Source of the DNA: Pseudomonadota bacterium
GTDB lineage: Bacteria > Desulfobacterota > Desulfobacteria > Desulfobacterales > Desulfobacteraceae
Direction of reading: 5' to 3'
DNA length: 38,143 nt
Assembly: GCA_018821715.1 (NCBI GenBank)
Contig: JAHJLN010000387.1
Location: 1 to 38,143, forward strand
Part shown: positions 8,819-16,204 of the stretch, one piece after another
Numbering within the stretch: position 1 is the stretch's first letter
How the letters are laid out: every line of letters begins with the position of its first letter
Position numbers and translations under genes: made by a program
Notes under the pieces: generated by a model
Told to the model about the DNA's origin: nothing
What the model saw: the letters and a program-made list of their open reading frames with translations, nothing else
Database searches by the model: none

Positions 8819-8880
8819 GATAAAATTCTCTTGACAAAGCATAACCTTATCGCTCATATAGTTTAAGCAAACAAGGTTAA
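8819..8880 (+). promoter_or_regulatory. Branched-chain aminotransferase promoter, shared module copy 1
   Basis: TTGACA (8831-8836) and TATAGT (8857-8862) are separated by 20 nt. The full 62-nt block is 55/62 identical, without gaps, to the block upstream of the VOR operon (15813-15874, minus strand). The segment from the -10 box through 8880 is identical over 24 nt. The spacer has an imperfect dyad (AGC.TAA-2-TTA..GCT). A long spacer with an internal dyad is typical of MerR-type activation, but the regulator is not identified. The aminotransferase ATG lies 27 nt beyond the block. Confidence 0.8.
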
Positions 8881-8906
8881 TTTTAATGAAACTTATGGAG
8901 GACGTA

Positions 8907-9971
8907 ATGGAGATTAAAATCACCCAGGCAAAGACGAACAGAACACGGCCGCAAGATTCTGAGTTGGGATTTGGCAAGGTGTTTACAGATCATATGTTTG
9001 TCATGGATTATTCTGAAGATAACGGGTGGCATAACCCTCGAATAGAACCCTATGCTGATTTTTCAGTTGCCCCTTCTGCCATGGTGTTTCATTATGGCCA
9101 GGCCATTTTTGAGGGGTTAAAAGCCTATAAGACGTCAGACAATAAAATCCATCTTTACAGAGCCAGAGATAATTTTGAGAGGATGAACCGGTCTGCAAAA
9201 GGAATGTGCATTCCGCAGATTGATGTTGATTTTGTTATGGATGCATTAAAACAATTGATCAAGATAGAGGAAAAATGGATACCCCAAACTCTTGGCACAG
9301 CGCTTTATATAAGACCGACAATTATTGCAACAGATCCGTTCCTGGGCGTAAGGGCATCTTTTACCTACAAGTTTTTCATTATTCTTTCTTCTGTGGGCGC
9401 ATACTATGCAGAAGGGTTGAATCCGGTTAAGATCTGGGTTTCAAAGGATCATGTCCGGGCTGTCAGAGGTGGTGTGGGTGAATTTAAGACTGCCGGGAAC
9501 TATGCAGCAAGCCTGATTGCATCTGAAAAAGCAAAAAAAGAAGGGTATGCCCAGGTGCTCTGGCTGGATGCCATTGAAAGAAAGTATATCGAAGAAGTCG
9601 GAGCCATGAATATTTTCTTTTTGATTAATGATGAACTGGTGACACCCAACCTTACCGGGAGTATCCTTCCGGGGATTACACGGTATTCGGTCATCACCCT
9701 TGCAAAAAAATGGGGTATGGCCATGTCTGAAAGAAGAATCAGTATTGACGAAGTGTTTAAAGCCCATGAAGACGGAAAACTGGTCGAGGTGTTCGGCTCC
9801 GGAACTGCTGCGGTCATTTCTCCTGTCGGTGAAATACGGTATGGGGATAAGGTTATTTCTATTGGTGACGGTACGCCGGGTGAAACCGCAATGAAGTTTT
9901 ATGATGCATTAACCGACATCCAATACGGGAAAGCCGAGGATACTGAAAACTGGATTGAAGTAGTCGATTAA
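8907..9971 (+). CDS. ilvE: Branched-chain amino acid aminotransferase
   Basis: A 354-aa PLP fold-type IV transaminase of the longer (about 355 aa) BCAT type. It interconverts leucine, isoleucine and valine with their 2-oxoacids using 2-oxoglutarate. The PLP lysine is Lys194 in GEFKTAGNYAAS. EEVGAMNIFF and the C-terminal GSGTAAVISPVG phosphate loop are characteristic, as is FEGLKAY near the N-terminus. ATGs at 8886 and 8895 lie upstream, but GGAGG at 8897-8901 is ideally placed for the ATG at 8907. The promoter module shared with the VOR operon and the nearby acyl-CoA dehydrogenase point to a catabolic role. Confidence 0.93.
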   Translation: MEIKITQAKTNRTRPQDSELGFGKVFTDHMFVMDYSEDNGWHNPRIEPYADFSVAPSAMVFHYGQAIFEGLKAYKTSDNKIHLYRARDNFERMNRSAKGMCIPQIDVDFVMDALKQLIKIEEKWIPQTLGTALYIRPTIIATDPFLGVRASFTYKFFIILSSVGAYYAEGLNPVKIWVSKDHVRAVRGGVGEFKTAGNYAASLIASEKAKKEGYAQVLWLDAIERKYIEEVGAMNIFFLINDELVTPNLTGSILPGITRYSVITLAKKWGMAMSERRISIDEVFKAHEDGKLVEVFGSGTAAVISPVGEIRYGDKVISIGDGTPGETAMKFYDALTDIQYGKAEDTENWIEVVD

Positions 9972-10007
9972 TCTTTTTTAACAATTGAAGGATTGATCGA
10001 TTTTTTA
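9965..10007 (+). terminator. Possible weak terminator after ilvE
   Basis: CGATTAATC (9965-9973) can pair with GATTGATCG (9991-9999) with one G-T pair, followed by a run of T at 10001-10006. The stem is AT-rich, so termination efficiency is doubtful. Confidence 0.35.
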
Positions 10008-10017
10008 GCGTCACATT

Positions 10018-10035
10018 ATTGAACGAGCGCTCAAT
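10018..10035. promoter_or_regulatory. Palindromic operator-like site upstream of XRE-cupin gene
   Basis: The 16-mer TTGAACGAGCGCTCAA (10019-10034), flanked by A and T, forms an 18-bp dyad with 7 of 9 half-site positions matching. It lies about 43 nt before the XRE-cupin start. The form resembles operators of TetR-family regulators of fatty-acid or acyl-CoA metabolism. No TetR gene is in the window, so this is inference. Confidence 0.45.
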
Positions 10036-10077
10036 CAACATACGATTTGCTCATAAAATCAAAGAAGTGGAGATACT

Positions 10078-10623
10078 ATGGCTAAAAAGAAAGGCATCAC
10101 ACCAATTGGCAAGAGAATAAGGCGAGCCAGACTGGATAAAAAAATCAGCCTGGATACTATGGCCAATGAAACAGGTTTGTCAAAAGAATTCATCAAGAGA
10201 ATTGAGGACGGAGATAAGCGTCCATCGGTTGGAACGCTGTTACAAATTTCAAGAACCCTTCATATTGATTCAAGTTTTTTGCTTAAAGAGCAGGACGATA
10301 CCATTGAAGAAAGATCCAAAGCATATACCAAAAGAACGGACAACTATGCCTATACCCCATTGACCCCCAATGCTGAAAATAAACATCTCAAAGCCTTTAG
10401 GATCGTGGTTGAATCCGAAAAAAGCCATGATGGTGTGGGATTTCAGCACGAAGGAGAGGAATTTGTCTATGTCTTAAAAGGCAAAGTGGAAGTCCAGGTC
10501 GGAGATCATGTCAATAGATTGAAAAAAGGAGATTCCCTCCACTTTAATTCCAGCATTAAACACGACTTGCGAAATGTCGGCAAAACAGATGCAGAACTTA
10601 TTGTTGTGGTATATGCACCATAG
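10078..10623 (+). CDS. XRE-type HTH regulator with cupin domain
   Basis: 181 aa: a lambda-repressor-like helix-turn-helix (about 11-65, with LDTMANETGLSKEFIKRIEDG), a linker, then a cupin barrel (about 105-180, with HEGEEFVYVLKGKVEV and PxD-like KKGDSLHFNSSIKH). This architecture is common in regulators of amino-acid, polyamine and organic-acid metabolism, where the cupin probably senses a small effector. GTGGAG precedes the ATG. It lies 27 nt upstream of the acyl-CoA dehydrogenase gene and probably forms an operon with it, behind a palindromic site. It is one candidate for controlling the branched-chain catabolic genes. Confidence 0.88.
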   Translation: MAKKKGITPIGKRIRRARLDKKISLDTMANETGLSKEFIKRIEDGDKRPSVGTLLQISRTLHIDSSFLLKEQDDTIEERSKAYTKRTDNYAYTPLTPNAENKHLKAFRIVVESEKSHDGVGFQHEGEEFVYVLKGKVEVQVGDHVNRLKKGDSLHFNSSIKHDLRNVGKTDAELIVVVYAP

Positions 10624-10650
10624 CGTTTCAGGGAAATAAGGGGGTAAATC

Positions 10651-11805
10651 ATGTTATTTAAGCTTACTGATGAACAATTGATGATTCAGAATATGGTCAG
10701 GGAATTTTCCCGAAAAGTCGTGGCGGCAACAGCATCAGAAAGGGATAAAACCAAGGAATTCCCTGCCGAAAATTTCAGACAGATGGGTGAACTCGGATTA
10801 ATGGGAATGATGATCCCTGAAGAATATGGCGGCGAGTCTGCCGATACGATTTCCTATGTGCTGGCATTGTCTGAAATTGCCTATTCCTGTGCATCAACGT
10901 CTGTTGTCATGTCGGTTCAAAATTCAATTGTATGTGAAACACTCAATAAATTCGGAACCAAAGAACAAAAACAAGAGTTCCTGGTTCCCCTGGCTTCCGG
11001 TGACATCATTGGTGCCTTCGGCCTGACAGAACCGGATGCCGGCTCTGACCCGGTCAGCCAGCAGACAACGGCTGTCAGGGATGGCGATCATTATATCATA
11101 AACGGCACCAAGCGGTTCATTACATCCGGCAAACATTCAAAAGTGGTGCTGGTAACCGCGAAAACAGATGAAACCAAAGGGCACAGGGGAATCAGTTGTT
11201 TTGTTATTCCAAAGGGAACACCGGGATTGATTGTTGGTCGCCTGGAAGACAAAATGGGGCTCAGAGCTTCGGACACAACCGATATCATATTGGAAAACTG
11301 CAGGGTTCCTGTATCCCATCTCGTGGGCAAAGAGGGGGATGGCTTTAAAATTGCCATGTCAGGTCTGGACAGCGGGAGAATCGGTATTGCAGCCCAGTCC
11401 TACGGCGTTGCAATGGCTGCCTTTGACGCTGCTGTAAAATACGCAAAAAAAAGAAAACAATTTGGAATATCCATTTCAAAACACCAGGCCATACGGTTCC
11501 AGATTGCAGATATGGCCACCCAGATTGAAGCAGCCAAACAATTGATTTTTTCTGCGGCATCCATGAAAGACAGAAAAGAATCCTATACCAAAGAAGCGTC
11601 CATTGCAAAACTTTTTGCATCTGAAATGGTAAATGATATCACGGCAAGGGCAATTCAGATTCATGGTGGATACGGGTTTACCAAAGATTATGATGTTGAA
11701 AGATTTTACCGGGATGCAAGGGTGTTTACCATTTATGAAGGCACCAGCGAGATTCAGAGAATTGTCATTTCAAATCAGGTGCTCAAAGATAAGAGAAAGC
11801 CTTGA
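10651..11805 (+). CDS. Acyl-CoA dehydrogenase (short/branched-chain type)
   Basis: A 384-aa FAD enzyme that introduces a 2,3 double bond into acyl-CoA and passes electrons to electron-transfer flavoprotein. The family signature GAFGLTEPDAGSD is present, as is the catalytic base Glu363 in YEGTSEIQR, the position used by short- and medium-chain enzymes rather than isovaleryl-CoA dehydrogenase. QIHGGYGFTKDYDVERFYRDAR is intact. Context with a branched-chain aminotransferase and VOR suggests isobutyryl- or 2-methylbutyryl-CoA as substrate, but butyryl-CoA cannot be excluded from sequence alone. It is second gene of an operon with the XRE-cupin regulator and ends before a strong bidirectional terminator. 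Confidence 0.93.
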   Translation: MLFKLTDEQLMIQNMVREFSRKVVAATASERDKTKEFPAENFRQMGELGLMGMMIPEEYGGESADTISYVLALSEIAYSCASTSVVMSVQNSIVCETLNKFGTKEQKQEFLVPLASGDIIGAFGLTEPDAGSDPVSQQTTAVRDGDHYIINGTKRFITSGKHSKVVLVTAKTDETKGHRGISCFVIPKGTPGLIVGRLEDKMGLRASDTTDIILENCRVPVSHLVGKEGDGFKIAMSGLDSGRIGIAAQSYGVAMAAFDAAVKYAKKRKQFGISISKHQAIRFQIADMATQIEAAKQLIFSAASMKDRKESYTKEASIAKLFASEMVNDITARAIQIHGGYGFTKDYDVERFYRDARVFTIYEGTSEIQRIVISNQVLKDKRKP

Positions 11806-11822
11806 TACCTATTTTAAAATAA

Positions 11823-11865
11823 AAAGAGCAGCCACTTTGGGAGAACCCGAAAATGGCTGCTCTTT
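11823..11865. terminator. Bidirectional rho-independent terminator
   Basis: AAAGAGCAGCCA (11823-11834) pairs perfectly with TGGCTGCTCTTT (11854-11865). An inner TTTGGG/CCC-AAA stem extends it across the loop. It is flanked by A-runs on the left and T-rich DNA on the right, so it can terminate both the acyl-CoA dehydrogenase operon (plus) and the VOR operon (minus), which converge here. Confidence 0.85.
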
Positions 11866-11888
11866 CAGTCTGGATAAACGTTTTGGAT

Positions 11889-12377
11889 CTAATAGCCGTC
11901 CTTAAAAATTTTGGCGGCTGATGTTACATCTTCAGGGCAGAAGACAAACAGGCATTTGCCGCCGGAATCAGATACTGACCCGTATACGTAATTGATATTG
12001 ATCTGTTCCTCACCAAATTTTTTTGTAATTTTGGTAAATTCACCGGGTTTATTTGTGATATCAATGGTAACAACTTCCTTTGAATCAAACAGGTAATCTT
12101 TTTCTTTTAATAGATCAATGGCAGTTTCCGGTTGATCAACAACGAGCCTGATCAGGGCAAAATCAGCAGAATCTCTTCTCATGGAACTATAGCTTGCTGA
12201 AGATGCAAGCCGTTTCAAGGATTTGCCCCTGGCTTCAAAAAGATTCTGGACATAGGCAGATGCATCCTGAATCGTAATGGCGTCAATATTAATATTGGCT
12301 CCGGCTAAAAGGTCAGTTAATTTACCAAGTTCACCAGGTATGTTTTTAAGGAAAAGAGATATTTCTGTTCTGATCAT
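11889..12377 (-). CDS. Tandem ACT-domain protein
   Basis: A 162-aa soluble protein of two ACT domains (about 4-70 and 85-160) and little else. ACT domains bind amino acids and usually act as allosteric sensors. The first repeat begins ISLFLKNIPGELGKLTDLL and the second VVTIDITNKPGEFTKITKKF, both with the glycine-containing turn at the ligand site. It is the last gene of the VOR operon, 30 nt after the gamma subunit, with a GGGGGC ribosome site. The likely role is sensing a branched-chain amino acid for the operon's enzymes or regulator (inference). Confidence 0.85.
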   Translation of the reverse strand: MIRTEISLFLKNIPGELGKLTDLLAGANINIDAITIQDASAYVQNLFEARGKSLKRLASSASYSSMRRDSADFALIRLVVDQPETAIDLLKEKDYLFDSKEVVTIDITNKPGEFTKITKKFGEEQININYVYGSVSDSGGKCLFVFCPEDVTSAAKIFKDGY

Positions 12378-12407
12378 GCTGCCCCCTTTTTGTCCATTTG
12401 GTTAATC

Positions 12408-12947
12408 TTAACTGTTATTTGCGATATTCACGCCCTCGTCAAACGCATTCATATTCAGCGGAATAATTTTTGGTTTGGCTGCAAATTCTTCTTTAACACA
12501 GTTCTTTAACAGTTCCAAATCAACAATCTTTGTCTTTGCGGCAAAGGCACTTAGCGCAATGATGTTGGCGCACTTGACACTTCCTACTTTGATGGCGCTG
12601 TCATTGGCCGGAACTATCAGTTCTGTAATGTCCTCTCTTCCACTTCGGGTGGGAATCAGAGAGGAGTTGATTAAAATAACACCTTCAGGTTTTACATCAT
12701 TGGCAAATTTTTCCAGGGATGGGCGGTTCATTGCCACAAGATGGGTTGGGTTCTTGATTATGGGTGAGCCGATCCGTTTATCCCCAATAACAACGGTACA
12801 ATAAGCTGTCCCGCCTCTCATCTCAGGTCCGTATGAGGGGACCCAGGCTACAAAATAGCCTTGTTTCATTGCCGCATAGGCTAAAAGCTTTGCGCTGAGC
12901 AAAATTCCCTGGCCGCCAAATCCTGCAAATTTTATTTCTGTTTGCAT
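12408..12947 (-). CDS. 2-oxoacid:ferredoxin oxidoreductase, gamma subunit
   Basis: 179 aa, the gamma subunit of the pyruvate/2-ketoisovalerate ferredoxin oxidoreductase family. It begins with the signature FAGFGGQGILLSAKLLAYAA and contains SYGPEMRGGTAYCTVVIGD. It helps form the CoA and TPP binding interface of the heterotetramer. GGAG lies 8 nt before the ATG at 12947; the longer frame to 12965 would need a TTG. It follows the beta subunit after 46 nt. The alpha, beta, gamma and ferredoxin set in one operon marks a four-subunit VOR/KOR-type enzyme. Confidence 0.92.
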   Translation of the reverse strand: MQTEIKFAGFGGQGILLSAKLLAYAAMKQGYFVAWVPSYGPEMRGGTAYCTVVIGDKRIGSPIIKNPTHLVAMNRPSLEKFANDVKPEGVILINSSLIPTRSGREDITELIVPANDSAIKVGSVKCANIIALSAFAAKTKIVDLELLKNCVKEEFAAKPKIIPLNMNAFDEGVNIANNS

Positions 12948-12993
12948 TGGTTTCTCCAAAAACAACTATATTAAGTAAAATACGGTTCAAACC

Positions 12994-13731
12994 CTATTCA
13001 GGGACCTTGTAATCTCCCAGTTCATAGTATGGCAAAAGCGTATCTTGTGCCCATTTTAATGAATCCAGGGGTGTCAGACCCCAGTTGGTCGGGCAGGTGC
13101 TGATCACTTCCACAAAACTGAAACATTTTCCTTCTACCTGGTATTCAAATGCCTTTTTAATCGCTTTTTTTGTCCTGTTGATCTGCTTTGGGTTCAAAAC
13201 CGCCTGTCTTGTTACATAACCCGGGGTTACAAGTTCTTTTAAAAGGTTGGCCATTCTTATGGGCATCCCTGTCTGGTCTGTATCACGGCCGGTTGGGGCT
13301 GTGGTAGCCCGCTGGCCCGGCATGGTTGTCGGTGCCATCTGGCCGCCGGTCATGCCATAAATGGCATTGTTAATGAAAATGGAGGTGAATTTTTCACCCC
13401 TGTTGGCTGCATGGATGATCTCTCCCATGCCGATACTGGCAAGATCGCCGTCTCCCTGGTAAGTGAAGACGATGAGGTCAGGTCTCACCCGTTTGATTCC
13501 TGTGGCCATGGCAGGTGCACGACCATGGGCTGCTTCCTGGAAGTCACAATTAAAATAATTATATGCCAGAACGGCACATCCTACCGGGGCAATCCCCACC
13601 GTTCGTTCCCTGATACCTAAATCATCAATCGCCTCTGCCACAAGCCGATGGACAATACCATGGGTACAGCCGGGGCAATAATGTGTCATATTATCACTCA
13701 TTACTTCTGGCTTTGAAAATGTTTTTCCCAT
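12994..13731 (-). CDS. 2-oxoacid:ferredoxin oxidoreductase, beta (TPP) subunit
   Basis: A 245-aa thiamine-diphosphate-binding subunit. MTHYCPGCTHGIVHRL gives the conserved CPGC, GDGDLASIG is the Mg/TPP binding motif, and NNAIYGMTGGQMAPTT is typical of the VOR/KOR beta family. It catalyses oxidative decarboxylation of a 2-oxoacid to acyl-CoA with electrons to ferredoxin. AGGAG precedes the ATG. The chain is shorter than pyruvate-specific beta subunits (about 300 aa), in keeping with VorA/KorB-type enzymes. Confidence 0.93.
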   Translation of the reverse strand: MGKTFSKPEVMSDNMTHYCPGCTHGIVHRLVAEAIDDLGIRERTVGIAPVGCAVLAYNYFNCDFQEAAHGRAPAMATGIKRVRPDLIVFTYQGDGDLASIGMGEIIHAANRGEKFTSIFINNAIYGMTGGQMAPTTMPGQRATTAPTGRDTDQTGMPIRMANLLKELVTPGYVTRQAVLNPKQINRTKKAIKKAFEYQVEGKCFSFVEVISTCPTNWGLTPLDSLKWAQDTLLPYYELGDYKVPE

Positions 13732-13756
13732 TTTATCTTTCTCCTAAATTTGGCGA

Positions 13757-14824
13757 TTAGAGCAGTCCTTTAATAATCTCTATAATTCTTTCCGGTGTCG
13801 GGATATCTCCGCCGCATTCGCCATAAAAATCAACTTTTCTCTGACCTTTAACACAACGTTCCACATCTTCGACCATTTGTCCCATGCTCATTTCAATACT
13901 GATAACCGCTTTGCAGCTTTCTTTGGTGGCAGCAGTAAAAATCGCTTCTTCCGGGAAGGGGAACAGGGTCTTTGGCCTTAAGAGTCCGACCTCAATCCCT
14001 TCTTCTTTCATCATATCAATGGCGGTTTTGCACACGCGGCTCATGGTGCCGTAACTGGCAATGAGGACGCTGTAATCGGTATCTGTATTATATCCTTCAT
14101 ACAGCACCTCTTCTTTTTTCATCTGCTCATATTTGGCTTTAAGCGCCAGGTTGTTATTGTTTAGTTCTGTGGGATCAAGGAAAAGAGATCTGACAAGATT
14201 TCTTTTATCGCTTTTCCGTGTGCTCATGCCGTTGGTTGCCCATGCATCCTTATTAGACGGTTCTGTCTTAAGATCATCCGGAAACTCGACAGGTTCCATC
14301 ATCTGTCCGATCAATCCGTCTCCCAGAATCATCACCGGTCCCCGATATTTTTCTGCAAGGGTAAAGGCTTTCATGGTCATTTCGACCGCTTCCTGGACGC
14401 CGTCCGGTGCAAAAACCAACAGTCTGTAATCGCCATGGCCGCCGCCCTTGGTTGCCTGGAAATAATCTCCCTGGGAGGGAAGAATGCCACCAAGCCCCGG
14501 GCCGCCGCGCATAATGTTGACAAATACCGCCGGAACCTGGGCTGCTGCAATATAGGAAATGGCTTCACTCATCAAACTGATGCCGGGACTGGAAGAGGTT
14601 GTCATGACCCTTTCTCCTGCACCGGCAGCACCAAAAATCATGTAACCGACAGCTACTTCGCTTTCACCCTGTAAAAACACACCGTCAACTTCAGGCATTC
14701 TTTTTGCCAGGTATTCGGCAACTTCCGACTGGGGCGTGATGGGATATGCAAAATAATTTTTACATCCCGCCCGGATTGCGGCTTCACCGATTGCTTCATT
14801 TCCTTTCATTAATACTTTAGCCAT
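13757..14824 (-). CDS. vorB: 2-oxoacid:ferredoxin oxidoreductase, alpha subunit (VorB-like)
   Basis: A 355-aa alpha subunit, the length of 3-methyl-2-oxobutanoate dehydrogenase VorB (about 350 aa) and shorter than the PorA or KorA forms. FAYPITPQSEVAEYLA is the substrate/TPP-activating motif. Other family segments are GESEVAVGYMIFGAAGAGERVMTTSSSPG, in which Glu contacts the TPP aminopyrimidine, and IMRGGPGLGGILPSQGDY. AAGGA lies 9 nt before the ATG. Genetic context (aminotransferase, acyl-CoA dehydrogenase, shared promoter) supports branched-chain 2-oxoacids as substrates. A 2-oxoglutarate enzyme is the main alternative. Confidence 0.88.
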   Translation of the reverse strand: MAKVLMKGNEAIGEAAIRAGCKNYFAYPITPQSEVAEYLAKRMPEVDGVFLQGESEVAVGYMIFGAAGAGERVMTTSSSPGISLMSEAISYIAAAQVPAVFVNIMRGGPGLGGILPSQGDYFQATKGGGHGDYRLLVFAPDGVQEAVEMTMKAFTLAEKYRGPVMILGDGLIGQMMEPVEFPDDLKTEPSNKDAWATNGMSTRKSDKRNLVRSLFLDPTELNNNNLALKAKYEQMKKEEVLYEGYNTDTDYSVLIASYGTMSRVCKTAIDMMKEEGIEVGLLRPKTLFPFPEEAIFTAATKESCKAVISIEMSMGQMVEDVERCVKGQRKVDFYGECGGDIPTPERIIEIIKGLL

Positions 14825-14842
14825 TCTTTTTATCCTTATTCG

Positions 14843-15070
14843 TTAATCAGTGGTCATTTTTTCGGTTTCAACGATACTGATGGCAACATCAGGGCACATG
14901 ATACAGCACATGGTGCAATGAATGCAATCATCGGGTCTGGCCTGATAGACTGGAAAATGCCCCTTTGCATTCACCTTGTCAGTGATTTCAAGAACATTTT
15001 TCGGGCAGACATTGACACAAAGCCCGCATCCCTTGCACCGTTCAGAATCAATAATATGTTGATACGCCAT
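14843..15070 (-). CDS. 2-oxoacid:ferredoxin oxidoreductase, ferredoxin-like delta subunit
   Basis: A 75-aa protein with two complete 4Fe-4S motifs: Cys12-15-18-22 and Cys49-52-55-59. It carries electrons from the TPP centre to free ferredoxin. AAGGAG precedes the ATG. It lies 18 nt before the alpha subunit in the same operon. Confidence 0.94.
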   Translation of the reverse strand: MAYQHIIDSERCKGCGLCVNVCPKNVLEITDKVNAKGHFPVYQARPDDCIHCTMCCIMCPDVAISIVETEKMTTD

Positions 15071-15090
15071 AAAAAAATACTCCTTTGCTA

Positions 15091-15774
15091 CTAAATACGT
15101 TTCCAGGGTGGATTCAGTTTCCTGTTTATTTCCAATACAGGGCAGGTAAAACGATCCATCTCAAGTCGTGGAATTAAATGTGAACATGCCGTGATAAACT
15201 CAATTTTCAATCCGGTTGCCTTAGATATGTCCCTTAAAAAATCATATCCTTTGTAAATATGTTCAGGTGTTGTCTCATCAATAAGGTTTGCATTACTGAC
15301 AAGTCCTGTTATTTTTATTTTTGAACAGCTTTCTATTTCTTCTTTTATTTTGATGCAGCCTTGGACAGTTTCAGTAAAAGGTCTGAACGGATTAATGACC
15401 TGGAGCATGTGGACCGTTTTTTTAGACAGATGGTCTTCCAGTGCTGCCAGCACCGTTACCCCGACATCATCTCCACCGGCATCAAGAATGGTCAGTTCGG
15501 ACGGTTGTCTGATCATTCCGGCAACAGCCGGGGCAAGAATAGGAAGATCAGCATGCATGTACTGCTTGTCCGGTAACACCACCTTTATTCCCAGGTTTTC
15601 GAGATAAACTCTTGCCTCACGGGTTCTGAAATAAGGATTGACCAGATCAAGATCTGCAATCTTTACGTCAATGCCGTCCTTTTTTCTTGCTGCAGCAAGG
15701 TTTACAGCAGTTTCGGTTTTGCCACTCCCATAATTCCCGCAAATGATGACAATCCCTTTAATATCGATATTCAA
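15091..15774 (-). CDS. P-loop ATPase (MinD/CobQ-like) heading the VOR operon
   Basis: A 227-aa SIMIBI-type P-loop NTPase. Walker A is GNYGSGKTE (13-21). A dynein/MinD-like segment ADLDLVNPYFRTREAR follows, then LDAGGDDVG at the Walker B/switch region. Family members include MinD, Mrp/Nbp35 cluster carriers and cobyrinate synthases, but no carrier cysteine pair (CxxC) is present. The only usable start is TTG at 15774, behind AAGGA. As first gene of the operon, 56 nt from the shared promoter, it may help mature or load the oxidoreductase (inference); its function is unknown. Confidence 0.85.
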   Translation of the reverse strand: MNIDIKGIVIICGNYGSGKTETAVNLAAARKKDGIDVKIADLDLVNPYFRTREARVYLENLGIKVVLPDKQYMHADLPILAPAVAGMIRQPSELTILDAGGDDVGVTVLAALEDHLSKKTVHMLQVINPFRPFTETVQGCIKIKEEIESCSKIKITGLVSNANLIDETTPEHIYKGYDFLRDISKATGLKIEFITACSHLIPRLEMDRFTCPVLEINRKLNPPWKRI

Positions 15775-15812
15775 CCAACAATCCTTAATTTTCTTTAAAA
15801 GTTTACTTTAAG

Positions 15813-15874
15813 TTAACCTTGTTTGCTTAAACTATAAAAGCGCTAATTTTATGCTTTGTCAAGATAAATTTATC
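15813..15874 (-). promoter_or_regulatory. VOR operon promoter, shared module copy 2
   Basis: On the minus strand TTGACA (complement of 15857-15862) and TATAGT (complement of 15831-15836) are 20 nt apart. The 62-nt block matches the aminotransferase promoter at 55 of 62 positions. At its upstream edge is the perfect palindrome GATAAATTTATC (15863-15874). The first gene starts about 40 nt past the block. Confidence 0.8.
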
Positions 15875-16204
15875 ATTTATAATATCATCCAACCCATCAT
15901 TTAAATCAGATTATGAGTTGTTTTGCAAACGATTTTTCCCTTGAAAAATGCTTGTCTTCCGGTTAGCGACCTCGGCCTTCCGGGTAAAAAACTAATCCAA
16001 ACACCAGAATACAGTATCCGTCTATATCATTTAACTAAAGCCTGATCTATTTGATTGTACAGTCCCTTGTATATAAAAGTTTAGTGAGGCAGTTCCTGTT
16101 ATTAATTTGTACAGCCATTGCAAAATGAAGGTCTTTTTGCTACTTTTATTTTTAATCATATTAATCAGTTTAATTTTATTATTTGAAAATTCTAGGAGAT
16201 TATA
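15875..16204. other. Intergenic region upstream of FKBP gene
   Basis: This 330-nt non-coding stretch, part of the 430-nt divergent gap, has no convincing reading frame. It is AT-rich except for a GC-rich patch at about 15953-15984, where CTTCCGG occurs twice. An AT-rich hairpin ATTTTTC-CCTT-GAAAAAT lies at 15932-15949. A weak promoter (TTGCAA near 16118, 17 nt, TACTTT) could serve the FKBP gene. No riboswitch class is recognised. Confidence 0.4.

Noticed and set aside
8857..8880. PsrA-type operator reading of the 24-nt identical block
   Set aside because: PsrA sites have CAAAC then GTTTG; here the arms are in the opposite order (GTTT then AAAC), so the match is not valid.
15875..16204. Riboswitch or structured RNA upstream of the FKBP gene
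   Set aside because: The short hairpin and GC patch do not match any aptamer class I know, so I list it only as an unexplained patch.
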